The position numbers and the translations under genes are program-made. This document shows positions 27,187 to 35,424 of a stretch of DNA of 64,000 bases, in pieces (the stretch's first letter is position 1; every line of letters starts with the position of its first letter). The notes beneath the pieces are model-generated. The model worked only from the letters and a program-made list of their open reading frames with translations, searched no databases and was not told the origin of the DNA. The stretch comes from Azonexaceae bacterium (lineage in GTDB: Bacteria; Pseudomonadota; Gammaproteobacteria; Burkholderiales; Rhodocyclaceae): assembly GCA_013335535.1 (NCBI GenBank), contig JAAXVL010000001.1:947764-1011763 (forward strand). The letters are read 5' to 3'.

Positions 27187-27929
27187 GGGTTGAAGCTTTT
27201 GACCAGGGAGCCGATGACCAGATGCCAGCCATCGACCAGAACAAAGAGCATCAGCTTGAAGGGCAGGGCAACCATGACGGGCGACATCATCATCATGCCC
27301 ATCGACATGAGCAGGCTGGCCACCACCATGTCGATGATCAGGAAGGGGATGAATATGATGAAGCCGATCTGAAACGCCGTTTTCAACTCGCTGATGACGA
27401 AGGCGGGTATCAGCACGCGCAGGGGAACATCGTCGGGTTTTTCAATTTTGTCGACCTTGGCGACGCTGGCCAGCATGGCGATGTCAGCTTCACGGGTCTG
27501 GCGCAACATGAAACTGCGCATCGGAATCGCGGCCCGCTCGCCGGCCTGGGCGATATTGATCTTGTTTTCCGATAGTGGCAGGTAGGCGTCGGTATAGACC
27601 TGGTCGAGGGTTGGCGACATGACGAAAAAGGTCAGGAATAGCGCCAGTCCGACCAGTATCTGGTTGGGGGGTGACGTTTGCGTGCCCATGGCATGGCGGA
27701 GCAGGGAGAGCACGATGATGATGCGGGTAAAGCTTGTCATCATCAGGATGGCGGCAGGCAGGAAGGTCAGCGCAGTGAGCAGGACCAGTGTCTGGATGGT
27801 CAGGGTGTAAGTGGTCCCTCCGCCGCCGGTAGGTGTGCTGGTGACTGACGGCAGTCCGCCAGCTGCCTGGGCAAGCGCGACAAGAGGGGGAAGCAACAGG
27901 CTGAGCCCGAGGATGACTCGCCTAAGCAT
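27183..27929 (-). CDS. fliP: FliP, flagellar export gate
   Basis: 248 residues starting at ATG 27929, eight bases inside the fliO end; the open frame extends further upstream but that part is a fliO shadow. A cleavable signal (MLRRVILGLSLLLPPLVALA) precedes four membrane segments and signatures LTALTFLPAAILMMTSFTRIIIVLSLLR and PLRVLIPAFVISELKTAF. Core of the FliPQR pore. Confidence 0.97.
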   Translation of the reverse strand: MLRRVILGLSLLLPPLVALAQAAGGLPSVTSTPTGGGGTTYTLTIQTLVLLTALTFLPAAILMMTSFTRIIIVLSLLRHAMGTQTSPPNQILVGLALFLTFFVMSPTLDQVYTDAYLPLSENKINIAQAGERAAIPMRSFMLRQTREADIAMLASVAKVDKIEKPDDVPLRVLIPAFVISELKTAFQIGFIIFIPFLIIDMVVASLLMSMGMMMMSPVMVALPFKLMLFVLVDGWHLVIGSLVKSFNP

Positions 27930-28350
27930 TGTTCTGGCGTTCCTTGATGGACTTGAGCCATTGGGCAAAAGGTGCTTCAGTAGGGCCCGTAGTGGCCTCA
28001 GCGTCCATGGTGCTTCCCTTTGGGAGTTGATGCAGCGTGCGAATCTGCCCGGGAACGATGCCGATGACCAGCCAGCTGTCACCCACTTCAACCAGCACGA
28101 TGCGCTCACGTGGCCCTAGCGCAACACCGCCGATAATCTTCATCCCACCCTGGCCAAACCCTTTGCCACCTGACAGCTTGCGGGCCAGCCAGGCGGTGCC
28201 GAAAAGCAGTCCGAGAATGAGGAGCAGGGCCAGCGTAGCCTGCACATAGGTGCCAGCCGGGATGCCGGGACTGACGGCGTCGCTACCCCACGCGGTGATG
28301 GGCAGCAGCAGTGGAAAGAGAAGGCGCAGCAAGTCTGGAATCGCGTTCAA
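27922..28350 (-). CDS. fliO: FliO, export gate assembly protein
   Basis: 142 residues: signal-like N-terminus, one main membrane helix (ATLALLLILGLLFGTAWLARKLSGG), then the conserved cytoplasmic IIGGVALGPRERIVLVEVGDSWLVIGI. It stabilises FliP during assembly. The only plausible start is TTG 28350, with no clear ribosome site. A 120-bp gap with two hairpins separates it from fliN, unlike the rest of this overlapping operon. Confidence 0.92.
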   Translation of the reverse strand: MNAIPDLLRLLFPLLLPITAWGSDAVSPGIPAGTYVQATLALLLILGLLFGTAWLARKLSGGKGFGQGGMKIIGGVALGPRERIVLVEVGDSWLVIGIVPGQIRTLHQLPKGSTMDAEATTGPTEAPFAQWLKSIKERQNNA

Positions 28351-28397
28351 AGTGATTTAGGCCGCTATCTTAAACCCAAACCTGAAAATTGACTTTG

Positions 28398-28409
28398 CCA
28401 CGGTCAACC
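28398..28409 (-). repeat. Copy A of the GGTTGACCGTGG repeat
   Basis: Minus strand GGTTGACCGTGG, preceded by AAAATTTCC, in the fliN-fliO gap. It forms the distal half of an inverted repeat with GGTTGACCG at 28433-28441 on the plus strand (CGGTCAACC ... GGTTGACCG, 9-bp stem, 23-base loop). Confidence 0.8.
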
Positions 28410-28440
28410 GGAAATTTTGCCTGATTTTGAAAGGTTGACC

Positions 28441-28469
28441 GCGCTGCGGATTGGGCCGCAACGCAGCGC
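28441..28469 (-). repeat. Hairpin directly after fliN
   Basis: GCGCTGCG (28441-28448) and CGCAGCGC (28462-28469) can form a perfect 8-bp stem with a 13-base loop just past the fliN stop. No T-run follows on the minus strand, so it is not a standard terminator; mRNA processing, stability or attenuation within the operon is possible. Confidence 0.6.
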
Positions 28470-28470
28470 A

Positions 28471-28908
28471 TCAGCGGTTTAGCTTACGCATCCGCTCCGA
28501 GGGCGTGATGATGTCGGTCAGGCGGATACCGAATTTGTCATTCACAACGACCACTTCGCCTTGCGCGATGAGTGTGCCATTGACCAGGACATCCATCGGT
28601 TCGCCAGCCATCGCATCGAGTTCGACGACAGAGCCGTGAGCCAGTTGCAGCAGGTTCTTGATGGTGATCTTGGTCCGGCCAAGCTCGACGGTAATCTGGA
28701 CGGGGATGTCCAGAATCATGTCGAGTTCGTTCATGATCCCGCCCTGACCCAATGGCGCCGAGAAGGACGGGAAGATGTCAGCCGGTTGGGCTGTGGCCGC
28801 GGCGCCATCGCTGACCACCTGCTCCGCCATGGCGGCAGCCCAGTCGTCCTCGCTGATCTGGCCGGCGTCTTCGGCAGGGGTTTCCATGTTTTCGATATCG
28901 TCAGCCAT
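28471..28908 (-). CDS. fliN: FliN, flagellar switch protein
   Basis: 145 residues. An acidic, variable N-terminus precedes the SpoA domain (about 65-140; ILDIPVQITVELGRTKITIKNLLQLAHGSVVELD, VNDKFGIRLTDII). It forms the C-ring base with FliM and binds FliH and CheY-P. It overlaps fliM by eight bases. Confidence 0.97.
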   Translation of the reverse strand: MADDIENMETPAEDAGQISEDDWAAAMAEQVVSDGAAATAQPADIFPSFSAPLGQGGIMNELDMILDIPVQITVELGRTKITIKNLLQLAHGSVVELDAMAGEPMDVLVNGTLIAQGEVVVVNDKFGIRLTDIITPSERMRKLNR

Positions 28909-29917
28909 TTTTCTCTCCCATCACCGGTTCCCCGGGCGGTGCGTCGGGCGAAGCGGCGATGAATCGCTCGACTTTAAGTGCGTATTGGCCGTTTTGCTGG
29001 CCATAGGAACATTCCATCAACGGCACGTTATCGACCAGTGCCTCTATTTTGGGCGACAGGTTCAAGGGGATAACGTCGCCCTCCTTGAGATTCAGAATTT
29101 CGCGCAGCGATATTTTCCCCGTGCCCAGGTGTGCGACGATTTCTACCTCCGCACCCTGCAATTGCTTGCGCAACGTGCCGATCCAACGCTTGTCGGTCGA
29201 CAGCTGGTCACTTTGCATCGTGCTGTAGAGCAGGTCGCGGATCGGCTCAAGCATCGAGTACGGAAAGCAGATGTGCATGTCAGCCGTCGCGCCACCAAAC
29301 TCAAGCGTAAAAGTCGTTGAGACAACGATTTCGGACGGCGTTGCGATATTGGCGAACTGCGAGTTCATCTCCGAGCGGATGTACTCGAAGTTGATGTCGT
29401 AGACCGGTTTCCATGACTTGCTGTATTCGGTGAATACGACGTTCAGCAAGCCTTGGATGATGCGTTGTTCAGTCGCCGTGAAATCACGTCCTTCAACGCG
29501 GGTGTGAAAGCGCCCGTCGCCACCGAACATGTTGTCGACGACCAGAAACACCAGATTCGGATCGAACACAAACAACGCGGTGCCACGCAATGGCTTGGCA
29601 ATGACCAGGTTCAGGTTGGTCGGGACGACCAGGTTGCGAATGAACTCGCTGTATTTCTGGACACGGATCGGGCCAACCGATATTTCCGCGTTGCGATGCA
29701 TGTAATTGAACAGGCCGATGCGCAGGTAGCGTGCGAAGCGCTCGTTGACCAGTTCCAGCGTCGGCATCCGGCCACGGACGATCCGTTCCTGGGTGCCAAG
29801 ATTGTACGAACGTATCCCACCGCCGTCCCCATCGCTATCTTCGGGTTCGTCGGTTTCACCGGTGACGCCCTTGAGTAGGGCGTCAACCTCGTCCTGGGAT
29901 AGGAAGTCTCCCGCCAT
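28901..29917 (-). CDS. fliM: FliM, flagellar switch protein
   Basis: 338 residues. The N-terminal CheY-binding peptide is DFLSQDEVDALLKGV (about 4-18); the CheC-like middle domain and the C-terminal SpoA domain (ISLREILNLKEGDVIPLN) follow. It relays CheY-P binding to FliG to reverse the motor. Six bases follow fliL. Confidence 0.98.
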   Translation of the reverse strand: MAGDFLSQDEVDALLKGVTGETDEPEDSDGDGGGIRSYNLGTQERIVRGRMPTLELVNERFARYLRIGLFNYMHRNAEISVGPIRVQKYSEFIRNLVVPTNLNLVIAKPLRGTALFVFDPNLVFLVVDNMFGGDGRFHTRVEGRDFTATEQRIIQGLLNVVFTEYSKSWKPVYDINFEYIRSEMNSQFANIATPSEIVVSTTFTLEFGGATADMHICFPYSMLEPIRDLLYSTMQSDQLSTDKRWIGTLRKQLQGAEVEIVAHLGTGKISLREILNLKEGDVIPLNLSPKIEALVDNVPLMECSYGQQNGQYALKVERFIAASPDAPPGEPVMGEKNG

Positions 29918-29923
29918 GGATCC

Positions 29924-30490
29924 TTACTGAATGATGAATGAAGTGAAGAGGACGGCCTTGACCGGGCCATCCGGGACTTGCGCCGCCCCTTTCTTGCTTT
30001 TCACGGGCGGTTCGATCACCGAATTGATCTCTTCCTTGAGCGCTTCCGCGAGCTTTTCCTTGCCTTCCTTGGGCAATAATTCCGAAGCTTTTTTCGACGA
30101 CAGCAAGAGTGTCAGATTATTGCGAATCTTCGGCATCTTGGTTTTGATGTCGGCCTCAGCCGTTACATCTTCAACTTCCAGCGAAAGCGCTACCTGTAGA
30201 TACTGATCGCCTGTTTCGGGCACCAGATTGACGGTAAATGCATCCAGATTGATGAAGACCGGGTGCGCTTCCTTGTCTTTTTTCTTGTCTTTCTTTTTGG
30301 CAGGCTTGGCCGTTTCTTCGGCCGTTTCCTCGTCGTCCTCGGCGTGGTCGCCCTTCTTGAGCAGCATGAAGGCTGCGCCTCCACCCAGAACCAGCAGAAG
30401 AACGACAGCAAGGATGATGATCAGCAGTTTTTTGCTTTTTTTCGGGGGGGCTTCTGCCCCTTCTTCGGCTGGCTTGGCATCCTTGGCCAT
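29924..30490 (-). CDS. fliL: FliL, stator-associated basal body protein
   Basis: 188 residues: Lys-rich cytoplasmic N-terminus, one membrane helix (LLIIILAVVLLLVLGGGAAFMLL), a strongly charged Glu/Lys linker, then the periplasmic FliL domain (FINLDAFTVNLVPETGDQYLQVALSLEV, KMPKIRNNLTLLLSSK). It helps stators work under load. Confidence 0.96.
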   Translation of the reverse strand: MAKDAKPAEEGAEAPPKKSKKLLIIILAVVLLLVLGGGAAFMLLKKGDHAEDDEETAEETAKPAKKKDKKKDKEAHPVFINLDAFTVNLVPETGDQYLQVALSLEVEDVTAEADIKTKMPKIRNNLTLLLSSKKASELLPKEGKEKLAEALKEEINSVIEPPVKSKKGAAQVPDGPVKAVLFTSFIIQ

Positions 30491-30525
30491 TGTCTCTCCC
30501 TATCTACTCGATCATGACGATCCGG

Positions 30526-31776
30526 TTATGCGAACAGGTCTACCAAACCACGTCCCCGCTGAATAGGTATTCCGGCCGGGTTGGAGCTTGCGTGACTATC
30601 GGGCGAAAGTATAGCGTTTTCCCCGGTGGAGCGGGCTTCATTGCCAAATTGAAAAGGAGTTTCGCGGTTCTGCGACGGTAATTGGGTTCCAACATTCGCT
30701 TGGCCGAGGCTGATGCCTGCATTCGAGAACATTTCTCGCAGTTGGGGCAGGGAGTCTTGAATGGCCAGGCGGACCTCCGGATGGGGCGAGGCAAATGCGG
30801 CGCTGGTTTGATCGCCATTGATCGAGAGGGTGATTTGAATCGGTCCCAGTTGCGGTGGGTTGATGTTGATCTGGGCGACCTGCTGGTCGTTTTTGGCCAG
30901 CCAGACCACGCGGGAACCAAAGTCATGACTCCAGTTTGGCGAATGGATGGAGCTGGCGACGGCCGGGGGGGGCGCAGCTTGCGTTGCCGCCGCTGTTCCA
31001 TTTGACGCCGCGGTGGCCGCCAGTGCTGTCGCGAAGGCTGGCGTTGCGCTGCTGTTGCCGGGATTCGATTCGCCGGCAAGAATTGCCGCATTCGCCGTGT
31101 CTGAACGTGGCGGAATCCGCGACTCGGTATTGGGGGGGGCTAGCGTGTTGCCGGAGGGGAGTGAGCCCCTCTGTTCAGGCAATGCCGGGCGCCCTTCCTT
31201 ATTGGAAGAACCAATGCTATCAGCCTTGGCCATGTGAGGGGCGGTCTCCGGCTTGTTGCGGTCAACGTTCTCCTGGGGGCGGTTTTGAACCGGCGGAGTG
31301 GTCATGGGTACGATGTACTGGGCAACCAGGCTCGGATCAGTCGGGGTGGTGTCGGAGTTGTCCCCAGCTTTTCGCTCCTTGTCGCTTTCTTCTTTCTTGC
31401 GATCTGCCTCGGCGATGGTCGTCGTCGGCTGGCTGGTGCTGGCGGATAGTGCTGCCAGAACATCCTCGGCACTTCCCTCGATGGCCGGGGCGCTGGGTAG
31501 CGATTTCTCATCACGTGTTAGCGTGGCCTTGTCCTTGGCCATACTCGTCTGCGCGATGATCTCGCCCAGCAATTCAGTTTCCGGTTGTTGGTTTGCCGAG
31601 AGGCCTTCCGCGGCAAGGGAAGCCGTAGTAGTCTGGCCTGGAGACGGAAGCTGCTCAGCCAGCAGCGCAGCGAAGTCCAATGGCAAGCCTTTTTCTGTCA
31701 GCATTTCTCCAAGACCGGGCAAAGGCGCTTTTCCGCCGATGGCTGCAATTAAATTGGAAACTGCAGGAATGCTCAT
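30526..31776 (-). CDS. fliK: FliK, hook-length control protein (first copy)
   Basis: 416 residues. About 290 residues of Pro/Ser/Thr-rich linker precede the C-terminal substrate-switching domain (about 300-390; GSRVVWLAKNDQQVAQININPPQLGPIQITLS, FASPHPEVRLAIQDSLPQLREMF). It measures hook length and triggers the FlhB switch. Its own sigma-54 promoter lies between it and fliJ. A second FliK-like gene lies at 41292-42620. Confidence 0.93.
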   Translation of the reverse strand: MSIPAVSNLIAAIGGKAPLPGLGEMLTEKGLPLDFAALLAEQLPSPGQTTTASLAAEGLSANQQPETELLGEIIAQTSMAKDKATLTRDEKSLPSAPAIEGSAEDVLAALSASTSQPTTTIAEADRKKEESDKERKAGDNSDTTPTDPSLVAQYIVPMTTPPVQNRPQENVDRNKPETAPHMAKADSIGSSNKEGRPALPEQRGSLPSGNTLAPPNTESRIPPRSDTANAAILAGESNPGNSSATPAFATALAATAASNGTAAATQAAPPPAVASSIHSPNWSHDFGSRVVWLAKNDQQVAQININPPQLGPIQITLSINGDQTSAAFASPHPEVRLAIQDSLPQLREMFSNAGISLGQANVGTQLPSQNRETPFQFGNEARSTGENAILSPDSHASSNPAGIPIQRGRGLVDLFA

Positions 31777-31814
31777 GATCAGACCTTGAGGTGCATGGAG
31801 ATGCTATCAAAGTA

Positions 31815-31830
31815 AGCAAGGCATGTGCCT
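31815..31830 (-). promoter_or_regulatory. Sigma-54 promoter before fliK
   Basis: On the minus strand AGGCACATGCCTTGCT, with GGCAC and TTGCT matching consensus and GG/GC separated by exactly ten bases. It lies in the 58-bp gap between fliJ and fliK; initiation near 31803 would give a 26-base leader to the fliK ATG. It would let fliKLMNOPQR be expressed apart from fliFGHIJ. Confidence 0.82.
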
Positions 31831-31834
31831 GATA

Positions 31835-32290
31835 TTAGTCAGCGTCTTCCTCGTTGCGCACGGCGTATTTGCGTGCCGAATGTTCTTCCTGGATTTTTTG
31901 TTGCTGCTTGTTGTCGAGAACTTTTTCCCGCACGTCGTGGCGATGCGAGAGGGTGTCAATGGCTTTCAGGCGCTTGTTCTGCTCTTTCCAGTTTTGTTGA
32001 CCGCTAGCCGTATTCTGCTCCGAATGGCGAACGGCCAGCGTTTGCTGGCTGATCGCCTCGTCGATGCGGGCGAGAAAATCCTGGTAATTTCGTAGCGCCA
32101 TCGGTGTGAGTCCTTGCAGGCATGCCTCACGCAACTTGGTGGCATAGTCAGCGCGATAGTCCTCCAGCATCTGAAGGCGGTTGCGGGCACTTTGCTCGGC
32201 AGCAATCAACTCGCCAAGCTGACGCGTAGCCTCATCGGTACGGGTCTGCATCAGTTCAAGCAAGGGCTGCAACGAGAATTTGGCGGCCAT
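31835..32290 (-). CDS. fliJ: FliJ, export ATPase stalk protein
   Basis: 151 residues, nearly all predicted antiparallel coiled coil (LQPLLELMQTRTDEATRQLGELIAAEQSARNRLQMLEDY...). It sits in the FliI ring and links it to FlhA. It starts three bases after fliI. Confidence 0.93.
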   Translation of the reverse strand: MAAKFSLQPLLELMQTRTDEATRQLGELIAAEQSARNRLQMLEDYRADYATKLREACLQGLTPMALRNYQDFLARIDEAISQQTLAVRHSEQNTASGQQNWKEQNKRLKAIDTLSHRHDVREKVLDNKQQQKIQEEHSARKYAVRNEEDAD

Positions 32291-32293
32291 GGC

Positions 32294-33712
32294 TTAGGGG
32301 AACAGGGCTGAAAGGGCGCTGACGCTGCTTGCGAAATCGGACTGTTCAGTCAGTTGCTGCTGAAGAAAGGCTTCCATGCGTGGATAGAGATTTATTGCCT
32401 GATCCAGCACCGGGTCGGAGCCGGGTGAATAAGCGCCAACCGAAATCAGGTCACGCGAGCGCTGGTAGCGGGCAAAAAGCACTTTGAAACGACGAATCTG
32501 ATCCAGTTGCGAGGGTTCGATTAGGTTAACCATGGCGCGGCTGATCGATTGCTCGATGTCGATGGCCGGATAATGTCCAGCATCGGCGAGCGTCCGCGAT
32601 AGGACGATATGACCGTCGAGAATGGCACGTGCCGAATCGGCAATCGGGTCCTGCTGGTCATCGCCTTCGGCTAGAACGGTATAGAAGGCCGTCATCGAGC
32701 CGCCGCCTTCAGGACCATTGCCAGCCCGTTCAACGAGTTGTGGCAAGCGGGCAAACACCGATGGCGGATAGCCTCTGGTCGCAGGTGGCTCACCGATGGC
32801 CAGGGCGATTTCCCGTTGCGCCATGGCGTAGCGGGTCAGAGAATCCATGATCAGCAGAACCTGTTTTCCCTGATCACGAAAATACTCGGCAATGGTCGTC
32901 GCATAAGCGGCTCCCTGTAGACGCATCAGCGGGCCGGTATCGGCCGGTGCCGCAACAACGACGGCCCGGCGCATGCCTTCTTCACCCAGGATCTGCTCGA
33001 TGAACTCTTTCACCTCCCGGCCGCGTTCGCCGATCAGTCCGACGACGATTACTTCGGCCTCGGTGTAGCGAGCCATCATGCCGAGGAGTACTGACTTGCC
33101 AACACCAGATCCGGCGAAAAGCCCCATGCGCTGACCGCGGCCAACCGTCAGCAATGCATTGATGGAACGAATGCCAACGTCGAGAGGGTGTTCAATGGCC
33201 GCCCGTGTCATCGGGTTGATCGGGCGGCTTTGCAGGGGGCGGGTCAGGTTTGACCGGAGCGGACCCTTGCTGTCGAGTGGGCGACCAACGCCGTCGAGAA
33301 CACGGCCCAGTAATTCGTCACCAACCGGTCCCTGCTTGGCGCGGTCGATAGCCCGGCGTTTGTGTTTGACCGGAAAGTCGACCCGGGGAGCCGGGTTGGG
33401 GGGATCACATGCGATGACACGAGCGCCTGGCGCGAGTCCGAAGACGTCGTCAGAAGGCATCAGATAGAGCTTTTCGCCGGCGAAACCGACTACTTCTGCT
33501 TCAACCGGTGCTCCGCTGGCCGGGAAGACGTGGCATGAACTACCTAGCGGCAGCTTCAGGCCCGATGCCTCCATGACGAGGCCGTTGATCCGTGTCAACC
33601 TGCCTGCCGGCCAGAGCGGTTGGGCGGATGCAGCGGAAAGTTGGCAGCCCTCGAGAAAACGCTGCCAGCGCCCGACGTGGTCGGGTAGCGCTATCAAGGT
33701 TGCTTCACCCAT
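32294..33712 (-). CDS. fliI: FliI, flagellar export ATPase
   Basis: 472 residues, related to F1-beta. Walker A is GSGVGKS (201-207), Walker B is in [36 protein letters not shown], and the C-terminal helical domain follows. Hexameric ATPase that loads export substrates. Its start overlaps the fliH end by 19 bases. Confidence 0.97.
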   Translation of the reverse strand: MGEATLIALPDHVGRWQRFLEGCQLSAASAQPLWPAGRLTRINGLVMEASGLKLPLGSSCHVFPASGAPVEAEVVGFAGEKLYLMPSDDVFGLAPGARVIACDPPNPAPRVDFPVKHKRRAIDRAKQGPVGDELLGRVLDGVGRPLDSKGPLRSNLTRPLQSRPINPMTRAAIEHPLDVGIRSINALLTVGRGQRMGLFAGSGVGKSVLLGMMARYTEAEVIVVGLIGERGREVKEFIEQILGEEGMRRAVVVAAPADTGPLMRLQGAAYATTIAEYFRDQGKQVLLIMDSLTRYAMAQREIALAIGEPPATRGYPPSVFARLPQLVERAGNGPEGGGSMTAFYTVLAEGDDQQDPIADSARAILDGHIVLSRTLADAGHYPAIDIEQSISRAMVNLIEPSQLDQIRRFKVLFARYQRSRDLISVGAYSPGSDPVLDQAINLYPRMEAFLQQQLTEQSDFASSVSALSALFP

Positions 33713-34413
33713 TCCGACGGGGCGACGCCAATAGACTCAAGCACGCGTTTCCAGCGTGTTTCGATTGTGGCATCGACCTCGCTTGCTCCGGCGACAAGCA
33801 GGCATCCCCCAGGCGAAATCTCCGGCGCATCAATGATTTGAGCACCAGTTTGGGCGAGTTGTTCACCGATCTGCTCGCGAATCAATCCGGCGTCGGTTGG
33901 GTTCAGGCGGAGAACGACGTGGGCGTGATGCAGGGGCAGTGCCGTCAGTGCCTCGCGAATTACTGGCAAGAGCAGTTCGGGGCGTGAATTGACCGCACCT
34001 CGGAGCACCTGCGACGCCACTTCAAGGGCGACGTTGAGTACTTGGTCAGCGACGTGTTGGTCGAGATGGGCGAGTGATATCTGCAGGTTGCCAAGTAGTT
34101 CGGCAAATTGCGCGGTTGTTTCAGCAACCGTTGTCGCCATGGCCTGCTGGCCGGCTTCAAGTCCCTCTTGATAGCCGATGCTGTAGCCTTTGGCGCGAGC
34201 TTCGTCGTGAATGCGTTCAACATCTTCAGTGTTGCTTAAGTCCTGCGTGACAGGCACTTCTGGCTGGCTGGGGGGGGCGGAGGGGGCTGCTGCAGGAGGG
34301 GGGCTAGCTTTGTCGACCGACAACTGGCTATGTGACACCGGCTTTGCATCGAGCGAGCCGATGTTCCAGCGCTGGTAGCCCGCGAGCTTGTCCTTTGGTA
34401 TGACGCCTGCCAT
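33694..34413 (-). CDS. fliH: FliH, regulator of the export ATPase
   Basis: 239 residues. A variable, Pro/Ala-rich N-terminus is followed by a coiled coil ([27 protein letters not shown]) and a V-ATPase E-like C-terminal domain. It binds FliI and anchors it to FliN. Six bases separate it from fliG. Confidence 0.94.
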   Translation of the reverse strand: MAGVIPKDKLAGYQRWNIGSLDAKPVSHSQLSVDKASPPPAAAPSAPPSQPEVPVTQDLSNTEDVERIHDEARAKGYSIGYQEGLEAGQQAMATTVAETTAQFAELLGNLQISLAHLDQHVADQVLNVALEVASQVLRGAVNSRPELLLPVIREALTALPLHHAHVVLRLNPTDAGLIREQIGEQLAQTGAQIIDAPEISPGGCLLVAGASEVDATIETRWKRVLESIGVAPSEWVKQP

Positions 34414-34419
34414 CTCGTG

Positions 34420-35424
34420 TTAGACCATTTGTTCGCCGCCGGCTCCACCAAGGACGATTTGTCCTTCGTCTGCCAGGCGACGCACCACCTTGAGGATTTC
34501 TTTCTGCTCGCCTTCCACTTCGGAAAGGCGGACTGGGCCTTTCGACTCCAGGTCTTCGCGCAGCATCTCTGCTGCACGTTGCGACATGTTCTTGAAAATC
34601 TTCTCGCGGAGGTCGGGGGAGGCTCCCTTGAGTGCGAGGATCAACGAGTCCGACTGAACTTCGCGCAAAATGAGCTGGATGGAGCGATCGTCGATCTCCA
34701 GCAGGTTTTCGAAAACAAACATCTCGTCGAGAATCTTCTGGGCGAGGTCCGGGTCATACTCGCGGATTGCGTCGACGACTGAAGTTTCGTTGGCAGTGCC
34801 GATGAAGTTGAGAATTTCGGCAACGGTACGTACACCGCCCATTGCTGTCCGCTTGACACTGGTCGAGCCGGACAGGATGCGCATCATCGCTTCATTCAAT
34901 TCGCGCAGCGCGGTGGGCTGAATCCCTTCCAGTGTGGCGATACGCAACACCACGTCATTACGCAGACGCTCGGTAAAATGATTGAGAATTTCGCTGGAGT
35001 GGTCGTGCTCCAGATGGACCAGAATCGTGGCGATAATCTGTGGGTGCTCGTTCTTGATCAGGTCGGCGACGGTCGTTGCATCCATCCATTTCAAGCCCTC
35101 GATTCCCGATGTCTCTCCACCTTGGAGAATTCGTGAAATAAGGTTCGATGCCTTGTCGTCGCCCAGCGCCTTGGTCAGCACGGAGCGAATGTAATTGTCG
35201 GTATCGACGTGTACGGCAGCATGTTCTTCGGCATTTTTGTGGAACTCGTCGAGCACGCCCTCGACTGTAGTTCGCGGCACACTCTTGAGCGCCGCCATGG
35301 CGTGTCCGAGTTTCTGCACCTCGCGTGGTCCAAGGTGCTTTAGGACTTCGGCTGCATGGTCTTCGCCGAGGGCGATCAGCAGGGTCGCGCTCTTTTCCAG
35401 CCCGTCTTCAGCATTAGGAGGCAT
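34420..35424 (-). CDS. fliG: FliG, motor switch and torque protein
   Basis: 334 residues. N-terminal FliF-binding domain (KSATLLIALGEDHAAEVLKHLGPREVQKLG), middle domain with EHPQIIATILVHL, and C-terminal torque helix region (DDRSIQLILREVQSDSLILALKGA) carrying the charged residues that meet MotA/MotC. It overlaps fliF by 11 bases. Confidence 0.98.
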   Translation of the reverse strand: MPPNAEDGLEKSATLLIALGEDHAAEVLKHLGPREVQKLGHAMAALKSVPRTTVEGVLDEFHKNAEEHAAVHVDTDNYIRSVLTKALGDDKASNLISRILQGGETSGIEGLKWMDATTVADLIKNEHPQIIATILVHLEHDHSSEILNHFTERLRNDVVLRIATLEGIQPTALRELNEAMMRILSGSTSVKRTAMGGVRTVAEILNFIGTANETSVVDAIREYDPDLAQKILDEMFVFENLLEIDDRSIQLILREVQSDSLILALKGASPDLREKIFKNMSQRAAEMLREDLESKGPVRLSEVEGEQKEILKVVRRLADEGQIVLGGAGGEQMV

